A DNA stretch of 38,278 bases from positions 125,123 to 163,400 of the forward strand of contig DIWC01000049.1 in NCBI GenBank assembly GCA_002423425.1. The letters are read 5' to 3'. Shown one piece after another: positions 14,356 through 21,821 of the stretch (its first letter is position 1; each line of letters begins with the position of its first letter). The notes below the pieces were generated by a model. It searched no databases and had not been told where the DNA came from. It saw only the letters and a program-made list of their open reading frames with translations. The translations under genes were made by a program, and so were the position numbers. The DNA comes from Peptococcaceae bacterium UBA6116 (GTDB lineage: Bacteria; Bacillota; Desulfitobacteriia; Desulfitobacteriales; Syntrophobotulaceae).

Positions 14356-16047
14356 CTAGCCTCCTATGATCATTTTATCTAAACCGGCTCCCGCCGGCAC
14401 CATAGGTAAAACATCTTCCTCTGAAGGAATTCGTATCTCAATCAGAAACGGTCCGTCCGCACTTAAAGCTTTCTCTATAACTTGAAACATTTCCTTCTTG
14501 TTTTCCAACCTGCAAGCCGGAACCCCCATAGCCTCAGATAGTTTAACAAAATCAGCCTTGGTTTTTAAACTGGAATGAGAGTAATGCCGCTGATAAAATG
14601 TTCTTTGCCATTGGGCAACCATTCCCAGACATTGATTGTTTAAGATTATGATCTTAATAGGAATATTCAGATCAGCAACGGTCATAAGCTCCTGACAATT
14701 CATCATAAAGCCGCCGTCACCGCAAATGCAGATAACCGGTTTTTCCGGTTTGCCGACTTTAGCTCCTAATGCTGCCGGAAGGCCAAACCCCATAGTTCCT
14801 AATCCACCTGATGTCAGAAACGACCTTGGCTGTTGAAAGCGGTAAAATTGAGCCGTCCACATCTGATGCTGACCTACATCAGTAACAATAATGGCTTCAC
14901 CTTTAGTGATCTGACTAACTTTCTCAATTACTTGCTGAGGCATAATAAAATCCGAGTTGTGATCATAACCCAGAGGCTTTTCCAGCTTCCAGGCATTCAT
15001 CTTCTCCCGCCAAGGCGCAAATTGTTCTTTCCATTCTTGCTTAGTTCTATTAATAACTTGATTAAGTAATTCATTTAAGGACCATTGCAGATTGCCAATT
15101 ACGCGTATATGAGACCGGACGTTTTTATTTACTTCGGCAGGATCAATATCAAAGTGGATAATTTTAGCTTTAGCTGCGAATTCATCGACAAGCCCTGTTA
15201 CCCTGTCATCAAACCTTACGCCAAACCCTACAAGCAAGTCGGTTTCCGTAGTTGACATATTACCTGCATAGGTTCCATGCATTCCGATCATCCCAAAATT
15301 ATAGGGGTCGTCATCGGCAATACACCCGAGTCCCATTAAACTAGACACTACCGGAATTCCGGTATGCGCGACAATCTTTCTTATGGTTTCCGAAGTATCC
15401 GATAAATTAACTCCGCCCCCGATGAAAAAGAGAGGTCTTTTGGCCTGCAAAAGCTCTTTATATACATCTCCGATAATCTGCTCTTCACCTTCGTGAATAG
15501 GGTCATAACCCCGCAGAGTTATTTTTTGTGGATACTCAAAATCGACCCCGGCAGCAAAAACATCTTTAGCTATATCCACCAAAACCGGCCCCGGCCTTCC
15601 TGTACGGGCAATATAAAAGGCTTCCTTCATAACCCGCGGTAAATCGTTAACATCTTTGATCAGGAAATTATGCTTAGTAATGGGAGTTGTTATCCCCTTA
15701 ATATCCGCCTCTTGAAAGGAATCACGTCCAATCAAAGGAACTATTACTTGACCGGTAATCGCTACTAAGGAAATAGAATCCATATACGCCGTGGCAATTC
15801 CTGTAATCAGATTAGTAGCTCCAGGGCCTGAAGTAGCAATACATACTCCCACTTTACCTGTGGCTCTGGCGTAACCGTCGGCTGCATGGACCGCCCCCTG
15901 CTCATGCCTGGGCAAGATATGCGGGAATTTGGATTCGTATAACGCATCATAGAGCGTCAGTACCGATCCGCCTGGATAACCAAAAACCACTTCGACGTTT
16001 TCTAACTCCAAACATTTTATCAAAGCCTGGGCTCCTGTTATTTTCAT
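14356..16047 (-). CDS. ilvB: Acetolactate synthase large (catalytic) subunit
   Basis: Thiamine-diphosphate enzyme that condenses pyruvate with pyruvate or 2-ketobutyrate. The 563-residue protein has the three-domain fold. The N-terminal domain has YPGGSVLTLYDAL and the catalytic glutamate in RHEQGAVHAADGYARATGKVG. A central FAD-binding domain precedes the C-terminal ThDP/Mg2+ motif GDGGFMMNCQELMTVADLNIPIKIIILNN. All key residues appear present. GGAGGGAGG lies ahead of the ATG. The leader is only about 20 bases, so no T-box or attenuator fits. Upstream DNA is a truncated MBL gene on the same strand. Confidence 0.96.
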   Translation of the reverse strand: MKITGAQALIKCLELENVEVVFGYPGGSVLTLYDALYESKFPHILPRHEQGAVHAADGYARATGKVGVCIATSGPGATNLITGIATAYMDSISLVAITGQVIVPLIGRDSFQEADIKGITTPITKHNFLIKDVNDLPRVMKEAFYIARTGRPGPVLVDIAKDVFAAGVDFEYPQKITLRGYDPIHEGEEQIIGDVYKELLQAKRPLFFIGGGVNLSDTSETIRKIVAHTGIPVVSSLMGLGCIADDDPYNFGMIGMHGTYAGNMSTTETDLLVGFGVRFDDRVTGLVDEFAAKAKIIHFDIDPAEVNKNVRSHIRVIGNLQWSLNELLNQVINRTKQEWKEQFAPWREKMNAWKLEKPLGYDHNSDFIMPQQVIEKVSQITKGEAIIVTDVGQHQMWTAQFYRFQQPRSFLTSGGLGTMGFGLPAALGAKVGKPEKPVICICGDGGFMMNCQELMTVADLNIPIKIIILNNQCLGMVAQWQRTFYQRHYSHSSLKTKADFVKLSEAMGVPACRLENKKEMFQVIEKALSADGPFLIEIRIPSEEDVLPMVPAGAGLDKMIIGG

Positions 16048-16072
16048 TTCTTAAACTCCTCCCTCCAAAAGT

Positions 16073-16078
16073 ATTATA
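16073..16078 (-). promoter_or_regulatory. -10 element of the ilvBN promoter
   Basis: A perfect TATAAT on the minus strand, 25 bases before the ilvB ATG; no convincing -35 is visible 17 bases upstream. Transcription would start near 16066. The element lies about 30 bases inside the point where similarity of the upstream MBL gene stops. Confidence 0.5.
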
Positions 16079-16104
16079 GTACAGATATACAAGAAATGCA
16101 CTGT

Positions 16105-16429
16105 CGGAATATTCGCCAAAGCTCAATTCGGAAAACCGTTCAGACCTGTTGGGTGCATAAACCGGAAGCGGTACAAGCCTTTTCTTAAATCCCACAGCAA
16201 CTTTGCTCGCATAAAACAAACAACCAAGATCAGCACAATGGTCATGATGAAAATGAGAGATAAACACTGCATCAAGCTCTTCCTGCCGGACATGGTAGAA
16301 CAATTTAGATAAAACACCACTGCCGCAGTCGAGCAAAATATTGTGTTGATCGGTTTGCAGGAGATAACCGGGCGTAGCTTCTCCCGCTTCGGGATAAGCT
16401 CCCCATCGTCCAAGCACCGTAATTTTCAT
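16105..16429 (-). pseudogene. Truncated MBL-fold hydrolase (YhfI/RNase Z-like), N-terminal part only
   Basis: The frame encodes the N-terminal 105-110 residues of an MBL-fold hydrolase resembling Bacillus YhfI: MKITVLGRWGAYPEAGEATPGYLL, then LLDCGSGVLSKL and the metal motif SHFHHDHCADLG. Similarity continues to YAPNRSERFSELSFGEY and stops near 16105. The frame then runs through the ilvB promoter and into ilvB out of frame, ending at 15947. About 130 residues, including the later metal ligands, are missing, so it cannot be active. AAAGGA precedes the ATG at 16429. I infer a deletion that brought ilvB up to this point. Confidence 0.8.
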
Positions 16430-16452
16430 AGGCTTCATCCTTTCATCTCATT

Positions 16453-16558
16453 GGGGACATTCCCATTCCTGCTTCAGCAGGTGTGTCCCCTTTTCTAAAA
16501 TGTCCCCTTTCCTGAAATAAAAAGATCCCGGAAACCCGAGATCTATCGTTAGGGGACA
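16453..16558. repeat. Cluster of four GGGGACA/TGTCCCC repeats
   Basis: GGGGACA occurs at 16453-16459 and 16552-16558, with its inverse TGTCCCC at 16484-16490 and 16501-16507. The first pair encloses a small CCTGC-TTCA-GCAGG hairpin. The second pair (AATGTCCCC with GGGGACATT, arms 16499-16507 and 16552-16560) encloses the secDF terminator. GGGGACATTCC-type inverted repeats are known in many Firmicutes near REP-associated Y1 transposases, but no such transposase gene is visible here. Confidence 0.65.
16523..16544 (-). terminator. Rho-independent terminator of the secDF operon
   Basis: On the minus strand AGATCTCGG, a four-base loop and CCGGGATCT form a 9-bp stem with one mismatch, followed directly by TTTTTATTT. 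It lies about 27 bases after the secF stop and is bracketed by the TGTCCCC/GGGGACA repeats. Confidence 0.8.
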
Positions 16559-16570
16559 TTCCTACCTAGA

Positions 16571-17575
16571 CTATGCTTCAACCGGGCTTTTTTTTCTATT
16601 ATCTCCGCCGAACCTCTTCTTAACCTCAACTACAACCTGGCTGGCTACAAAGATTGAGGAGTAGGCACCGGAGAATACGCCGATCATCATAGCCAGAGCA
16701 AAGACCCTGGTAGATTCACCGCCAAGAAGGTATATTGCAAAGAGAGCGATTAATACAGTGCAAACCGTTTTTACCGACCTTCCCATGGTCTGCCAAACCG
16801 ATTTATCCACCATATCATCGAAACTATCCTTCCTCTTCAGACGTTTTTCATTTTCTCTGATCCGGTCGTAAATTACAACCGTGTCATTGATCGAATAACC
16901 GAAAACGGTTAGAACTGCGGCTATAAAAGTAGCATCCACCTGCCACTGGAATATAGAGAATATTCCTAGGGTTACAAATACATCATGCAAAAGTGCAATG
17001 ACGGCCGAAGCTGCATAAGCAAAACGAAAGCGTATCGATACATACAGCAAGATAAGAACTGTTGCCAGAATTAAGGCTTTAATTGCTCTACTGCGCAATT
17101 CCGCACCAATAGACGGACCAACTGTATCCTCCTTAAAATTGGCGGCAGTGTCAAACGTTCCGACATCCTCCTTCAAGGCTGCGATTAACGAATTGCGTTT
17201 ATCTTCGTCTAAAGCGCTTGTCCGGATTATTACTTCAGTATTCCCATTTGATAACTGAACCTGCCCTGGAATTCCAACCGAATCCAAAGCTTTGGTCACT
17301 TGTTCTTGCGTTACTGCCTGGTTAAACTTGATATCGTACATTGATCCGCCTTTAAAATCAATCCCCAAATTTAATCCCTGAATAAAAAGAGATATTATAC
17401 CCGGGATCAAAACGAGCAAAGAAAGAGCAAACCAGATATAACGCTTTTTAACAATATTAAAATATAATTTGTGTTCGTACTTTATTTGTTCATAACTTGC
17501 TTCCTGGGCAGACGGAGCCGGATTAATCGCAGGTGTTTTTACGGTATTCCTTTTATTGATATTTTTGTTGGCCAT
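16571..17575 (-). CDS. secF: Protein translocase subunit SecF
   Basis: Membrane partner of SecD, which uses the proton motive force to drive late steps of protein export through SecYEG. The 334-residue protein has an N-terminal cytoplasmic tail, one helix near residue 50-70, the short periplasmic domain beginning GLNLGIDFKGGSMYDIKF, then five more helices. The conserved motif SINDTVVIYDRIRENEKR follows. It overlaps the secD stop as TAATG, so translation is coupled. The N-terminal 40 residues (rich in N, K and P) are longer than in many SecF proteins. Last gene of the unit, followed by a terminator. Confidence 0.94.
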   Translation of the reverse strand: MANKNINKRNTVKTPAINPAPSAQEASYEQIKYEHKLYFNIVKKRYIWFALSLLVLIPGIISLFIQGLNLGIDFKGGSMYDIKFNQAVTQEQVTKALDSVGIPGQVQLSNGNTEVIIRTSALDEDKRNSLIAALKEDVGTFDTAANFKEDTVGPSIGAELRSRAIKALILATVLILLYVSIRFRFAYAASAVIALLHDVFVTLGIFSIFQWQVDATFIAAVLTVFGYSINDTVVIYDRIRENEKRLKRKDSFDDMVDKSVWQTMGRSVKTVCTVLIALFAIYLLGGESTRVFALAMMIGVFSGAYSSIFVASQVVVEVKKRFGGDNRKKSPVEA

Positions 17576-18816
17576 TATCTTCCCTCCCTGGCATTAACAT
17601 TAAACATAATTTTGGTAAGACGAGGGTTGATTCCAACAATCCAGCGTATTATCCAACGGGTGAAAGTAACCCCTGTAAAAAGGCTAGCAATAATTCCAAT
17701 AATTAATGTCAGAGCAAAACCTTTGATTGAAGATGAACCAAGAAGAAATAGTGCTATAGCAGCAAAAAAGGTTGTAATATTGGAGTCAAATACAGTAATA
17801 AATGCCCGGCTGAATCCGGCATCTACCGCTGCCCTCAAAGATTTCCCCAATCTGATCTCTTCTTTGATGCGTTCGTAAACAATAATGTTTAAATCCACAG
17901 CCATTCCGATTGATAAGACGAAACCGGCAATTCCAGGCAAAGTTAACACCGTACCTACTCCATACAAGACCCATAGAACTAGCAAGCTAAAAACTATTAA
18001 GGAGAAATCGGCAACCAATCCTGGTAACCGGTAAAGGAGCAGCATAAATAAGAAGATAAAAATTACGGCATATATACAAGCATTCAGACTCCTCTGTAAA
18101 GAATCGACTCCCAGGAGTGCTCCGACCTGACGTTTTTCAACAATGCTCATACTGACCGGCAGAGCGCCGGAACGCAGCATAACGGCATACTGGGCTGCTT
18201 CTTCAAGCGAAGAATATCCTGTAATTTGGCCTTGGCCATTGACGATCGGGGAACTAACCGTAGGATTCTGGATCCTGTCTTCATCCAAATAAATCCCAAG
18301 GTTTTTATTGAGATAATCGGTTGTGATCTGAGCAAATTGCTTAGCACCTTCCGTCGTAAAAGTAATGCTGACGATATAACCTCCGTTGGTACTATCCGTA
18401 CCTGCTTTGGCATCCTTCAACTGGGAACCATCCATAAGAATTTGCCCTTGGTCATTACGAAAAGTCAGCTTAGCCGTCGTTTTTAATATGCTTACGGCTT
18501 GATCAGGATCACTGACGCCTGCCAATTCGACAAGAACTCGTTTATTATTATAATCTACCTGAATGTATGGCTCAGAAACGCCTAAACCGTTAACACGCTG
18601 CTCAATAATGGCTTTCGCCTTATCCATATCATCTTTAGTAACAGCAGTACCGTCTTTCCCTGGTTCAGCTTGCAATACCAAATGAACCCCGCCCCGTAAA
18701 TCAAGTCCCAGCGGAATCCCTTTGGAGGAATCAGTAAGAGGTGAAACTGAAAAGAAGACCGCAGCTGCAACAACAATTACGGTCACTACAAGTTTAAGTA
18801 TATTTCTGGATTTCAT
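17575..18816 (-). CDS. secD: Protein translocase subunit SecD
   Basis: Six-helix membrane protein of the SecDF export motor. The 413-residue protein starts with a helix at residues 8-26, followed by PLGLDLRGGVHLVLQAEP, the SecD signature. The external P1 domain spans about residues 50-240. Five C-terminal helices follow, with GMAVDLNIIVYERIKEE in helix 4. The length is short but typical of clostridial SecD. GGGAGG precedes the ATG. It has its own strong promoter, distinct from yajC, with a dyad symmetry over the start site. Confidence 0.95.
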   Translation of the reverse strand: MKSRNILKLVVTVIVVAAAVFFSVSPLTDSSKGIPLGLDLRGGVHLVLQAEPGKDGTAVTKDDMDKAKAIIEQRVNGLGVSEPYIQVDYNNKRVLVELAGVSDPDQAVSILKTTAKLTFRNDQGQILMDGSQLKDAKAGTDSTNGGYIVSITFTTEGAKQFAQITTDYLNKNLGIYLDEDRIQNPTVSSPIVNGQGQITGYSSLEEAAQYAVMLRSGALPVSMSIVEKRQVGALLGVDSLQRSLNACIYAVIFIFLFMLLLYRLPGLVADFSLIVFSLLVLWVLYGVGTVLTLPGIAGFVLSIGMAVDLNIIVYERIKEEIRLGKSLRAAVDAGFSRAFITVFDSNITTFFAAIALFLLGSSSIKGFALTLIIGIIASLFTGVTFTRWIIRWIVGINPRLTKIMFNVNAREGR

Positions 18817-18838
18817 TCTTGTTCCTCCCTAATAGAAT

Positions 18839-18893
18839 AATGGGATTTGCCCATTCAAATCCCATTATATAGCTACATCTCCAAGAGTGTCAA
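18839..18893 (-). promoter_or_regulatory. secDF promoter overlapped by a perfect dyad
   Basis: TTGACA (18888-18893) and TATAAT (18864-18869) lie on the minus strand with an 18-base spacer. An exact 11-bp inverted repeat, AATGGGATTTG (18839-18849) and CAAATCCCATT (18856-18866), overlaps the downstream half of the -10 and the predicted start near 18857. This is the position for a repressor operator. The dyad can also form an RNA hairpin only in read-through transcripts from yajC. Confidence 0.75.
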
Positions 18894-18910
18894 TGTGCTA
18901 ATAATCAGCT

Positions 18911-18944
18911 AAAAAAAGTAAGTTTTATAACACTTGCTTTTTTT
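18911..18944 (-). terminator. Terminator between yajC and secD
   Basis: AAAAAAAGTAAGT (18911-18923) and ACTTGCTTTTTTT (18932-18944) pair over 13 bp with one wobble position. On the minus strand the hairpin is followed by seven T residues, so it should stop most transcripts from yajC before secD. Confidence 0.75.
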
Positions 18945-18959
18945 TTAACTATAAAACTT

Positions 18960-19349
18960 CTACTTAATTTCTTCAGTATTGTCCGTCGTTGAATCTGCAA
19001 TTGTATCTTCATTTTCAATTTCTAAAGATTCTTCTACAGTGTTATCTTTTGATTTTTTTTCTTTAATAGGTGTACTATCTTTATAATTTCTATTAACTAT
19101 GCTTTGAACGGAACTTCTTGAAAACTCCATATCCACATTTGAGGCTACTCTAATCAATACTGTATCCTCTTTGACCTTCGTTATAGTTCCGTGAACTCCT
19201 CCGACTGTAATTACCTTGTCTTTTGGCCGGATACTTGATAACAGCAACTTACGCTCTTTTTGCTGCTTGCTGTTTGGCCTAATCATCATAAAATAGACAA
19301 TAGCCAAGAACAAAATAATAGTTACAACGAAATTTGAGTACTGACCCAT
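18960..19349 (-). CDS. yajC: Preprotein translocase accessory subunit YajC
   Basis: Small single-pass membrane protein that associates with SecDF. The 129-residue protein has one N-terminal helix (about residues 5-23) ending in MMIRPNSKQQKERKLLLSSIRPKDKVITVGGVHGTITKVKEDTVLIRVA, the YajC signature. An acidic tail of about 45 residues (EEIENEDTIADSTTDNTEE) is longer than in most family members. It lies in the usual tgt-yajC-secDF order but is cut off from secDF by a terminator. GGGGGGATT precedes the ATG. Confidence 0.93.
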   Translation of the reverse strand: MGQYSNFVVTIILFLAIVYFMMIRPNSKQQKERKLLLSSIRPKDKVITVGGVHGTITKVKEDTVLIRVASNVDMEFSRSSVQSIVNRNYKDSTPIKEKKSKDNTVEESLEIENEDTIADSTTDNTEEIK

Positions 19350-19483
19350 TAAGAATCCCCCCTAAATAATTTATTAGATCAATTATAATCATTATTGCCA
19401 AAATTAAAATATTTTAATTAGGCACATCATGGATGATTATACCATCCTTTTCCCTTTATTTCAGCATAAAAATAATAATTTTT
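19350..19483 (-). promoter_or_regulatory. Probable yajC promoter region
   Basis: A perfect TATAAT on the minus strand lies inside GGATG-N7-CATCC (about 19430-19446), and an 18-bp perfect AT palindrome (19402-19419) lies downstream. No clear -35 is visible. Either palindrome could be chance in such AT-rich sequence. Confidence 0.35.
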
Positions 19484-20614
19484 CTACATTTCATAGCCAT
19501 AATCTTGAAAGAACTTCTGCCGATATTCGGAAAGTTTTTCTTCAGCAAGAGCTTTTCTTAGCTCGGCCATAAGGTTGATTAAGAAATGCAGGTTATGAAT
19601 TGTCATTAGCCTTAACCCTAATATTTCGTCAGCTTTGAGAAGGTGTCTGATATACGCTCTGGAGTAATTCTTACAAGTATAACAATTGCAGCTAGGATCA
19701 ATAGGGGTAAAGTCATCTGCATACTCCGCATTCCTGATTACAATTTTACCAAACCGGGTCATAGCCGTACCATTCCTGGCAATACGGGTAGGCAGAACGC
19801 AGTCGAACATGTCAATTCCTCTCATTACCCCTTCGATCAAGGCATCCGGCGATCCGACCCCCATCAGGTATCTTGGCCTGTCTTCAGATAAAAGAGGCAC
19901 GGTATAGTCCAGAACCTCATACATAACTTCCTTCGGTTCACCGACACTTAGTCCTCCAATCGCATATCCGGGAAGATCAAGTTCGGTAATTTGCCCGGCA
20001 CTTTCCCGACGAAGATCCTTGTACATACTCCCTTGGACAATACCAAATAAAGCTTGTTTGTCTGTTGTCTTAAGAGTATCCCTGCATCGTTTAGCCCAGC
20101 GCGCAGTGCGTTCAGCCGATTTCTTGGCGTACTCATAAGTGGCTGGATATGGCGTACACTCATCAAAAGCCATCACGATATCAGATCCTAAAGAAATCTG
20201 AACTTCAATGGCCTTCTCCGGGCTTAAGTATTGTTTTGACCCGTCAAGATGAGAACGGAACTCCACCCCTTCTTCCGTTATCTTTCTTAAATCCCCAAGG
20301 CTAAACACCTGAAAGCCTCCGCTATCGGTTAGTATTGCCCTGTCCCAGTTCATAAATTTATGCAGCCCTCCTGCTCTGGCAATCAGTTCATGACCCGGTC
20401 TTAAGAAGAGATGATAAGTATTGCTGAGGATTATTGTTGCCCCAGCTTCCTGAAGTTCTTCCGGACTCATCGTTTTAACAGTGGCTTGAGTCCCTACCGG
20501 CATAAATACCGGTGTTTCAATTACCCCATGGGGAGTATAAAGTTTTCCCAAACGTGCTTTGGTTTTTGTATCTTTTTTTATTATTTCCATTGAAATTGCC
20601 GTCAAAACATACAC
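19484..20614 (-). CDS. tgt: Queuine/preQ1 tRNA-guanine transglycosylase
   Basis: Exchanges guanine 34 of certain tRNAs for preQ1 on the way to queuosine. The 376-residue protein shows ILTDSGGFQVFSLGDLRKI (active-site region), GGLSVGEPKEVM, and MFDCVLPTRIARNG containing the catalytic Asp. The zinc site is CxCxxC with a following His (CNCYTCKNYSRAYIRHL). AAGGAG is only three bases from the first ATG, so a TTG start at codon 4 may be used. It follows queA in the pathway order. A 10-bp hairpin in the gap between them suggests partial termination. Confidence 0.95.
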   Translation of the reverse strand: MYVLTAISMEIIKKDTKTKARLGKLYTPHGVIETPVFMPVGTQATVKTMSPEELQEAGATIILSNTYHLFLRPGHELIARAGGLHKFMNWDRAILTDSGGFQVFSLGDLRKITEEGVEFRSHLDGSKQYLSPEKAIEVQISLGSDIVMAFDECTPYPATYEYAKKSAERTARWAKRCRDTLKTTDKQALFGIVQGSMYKDLRRESAGQITELDLPGYAIGGLSVGEPKEVMYEVLDYTVPLLSEDRPRYLMGVGSPDALIEGVMRGIDMFDCVLPTRIARNGTAMTRFGKIVIRNAEYADDFTPIDPSCNCYTCKNYSRAYIRHLLKADEILGLRLMTIHNLHFLINLMAELRKALAEEKLSEYRQKFFQDYGYEM

Positions 20615-20691
20615 TCCTTGTTGTTCTAAAAAAAGTAACCGGAAATAAAACTAATTAATGTAATTTTAATTATCTAAAACTTATCAATTGT

Positions 20692-20738
20692 AAAAAATAG
20701 CAGCCAAAATATTCTTTCTCTTTTTTTCGCTATTTTTT
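20692..20738 (-). terminator. Possible terminator between queA and tgt
   Basis: AAAAAATAGC (20692-20701) is exactly inverted at 20729-20738. On the minus strand the hairpin ends in six T residues, but the loop is long (27 bases), so it is weak. It lies in a 141-bp gap without a gene. Confidence 0.4.
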
Positions 20739-20755
20739 TCAAATATCCTGCCTGT

Positions 20756-21796
20756 CTATATAATAAACATACAGTCCCCGAAACTAAAAAAGCGGTACCT
20801 TTCATTAACTGCCGTTTCATAGGCTTTAAGAATTAATTCCCTTCCGGCAAGAGCACTCACAAGCATGATCAAAGTTGAACGCGGAAAATGAAAATTAGTA
20901 ATAAGGGCATCAATGATTTGAAAGCGATAGCCGGGGTAAATAAAAATGTCCGTCCACCCTTCCTCCGGACTGAGCCCTGGTTTATTTTCTTTTAGACAAT
21001 TATTTGCTACTGATTCTAAAGTACGAACAACCGTAGTTCCAACAGCTATAACTCTTCGTCCCTCAGCTTTGGCCAGGTTTATTCGCTCGGCGGTATGCAG
21101 ATCCAATTGGAAGTACTCCGAATGCATCTGATGGTCAATGATATTATCGGTTTTAACCGGTCTGAATGTTCCTAAGCCGACATGCAATAAGATCTCCAGA
21201 ATCTCCACACCTTTATCCCTGATCTTATTAATAAGTTCATCTGTAAAATGTAAACCTGCCGTCGGCGCAGCAGCCGAACCACTCTCCCTGGCAAAAACCG
21301 TTTGGTACCTCCCCTGGTCTTTGAGCTCGGTAGTTATGTACGGTGGCAGCGGCATCTTTCCTAATTTATCAAGAATCTCTTCAAATAAACCGGAGTATTG
21401 AAACTTAATCAAACGGTTGCCGTTCTCCATAATAGAAAGCAATAAACCGGTCAATAATCCGTTGCCAAAAACAACTTCTTGCCCAACCTTTAACCTTCTT
21501 CCCGGTTTGACCAGTACTTCCCAAATATCTTTTTCTATCCTCTTTAATAAAAGAACTTCTATTTTAGCCCCTGTGCCTTTTTTCTCTCCGATAAGCCTTG
21601 CCGGTATGACCTTGGTGCGATTCAGCACCAAAACATCTCCGGGTTGTAACAGTTGTTCTATCTGACTGAAAAAATAATGGTTAATCTCGCCGCTCTCTTT
21701 ATTTAACAGCATTAGCTTCGAGGCATCACGCGGTTCAACCGGAGTTTGGGCAATTAATTCTTCCGGCAGATAAAAGTCAAAATCTTCTAACCTCAT
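20756..21796 (-). CDS. queA: S-adenosylmethionine:tRNA ribosyltransferase-isomerase
   Basis: Transfers and rearranges the ribosyl group of SAM onto preQ1 in tRNA, giving epoxyqueuosine. The 346-residue protein begins with FDFYLPEELIAQTPVEPRDASKLM and carries DVLVLNRTKVIPARL, AAPTAGLHFT, and the C-terminal RYRFFSFGD. Length and motifs are typical and complete. AGAAAGAAATG-like upstream bases give a modest ribosome binding site. It lies 25 bases after the SpoIID-like gene and before tgt, so queuosine genes are adjacent. Confidence 0.96.
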   Translation of the reverse strand: MRLEDFDFYLPEELIAQTPVEPRDASKLMLLNKESGEINHYFFSQIEQLLQPGDVLVLNRTKVIPARLIGEKKGTGAKIEVLLLKRIEKDIWEVLVKPGRRLKVGQEVVFGNGLLTGLLLSIMENGNRLIKFQYSGLFEEILDKLGKMPLPPYITTELKDQGRYQTVFARESGSAAAPTAGLHFTDELINKIRDKGVEILEILLHVGLGTFRPVKTDNIIDHQMHSEYFQLDLHTAERINLAKAEGRRVIAVGTTVVRTLESVANNCLKENKPGLSPEEGWTDIFIYPGYRFQIIDALITNFHFPRSTLIMLVSALAGRELILKAYETAVNERYRFFSFGDCMFII

Positions 21797-21821
21797 TTCT
21801 TTCTCTCCTCAGCTGATATCT

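Noticed and set aside
16048..16104. Possible T-box or leader peptide for ilvBN
   Set aside because: The space between the TATAAT and the ATG allows only about 20 bases of leader; no T-box motif or leucine/valine-rich peptide is present.
15947..16438. A complete 163-residue MBL protein overlapping ilvB
   Set aside because: The last 50 residues are translation of the ilvB promoter and ilvB out of frame, and essential metal ligands are missing; treated as a pseudogene.
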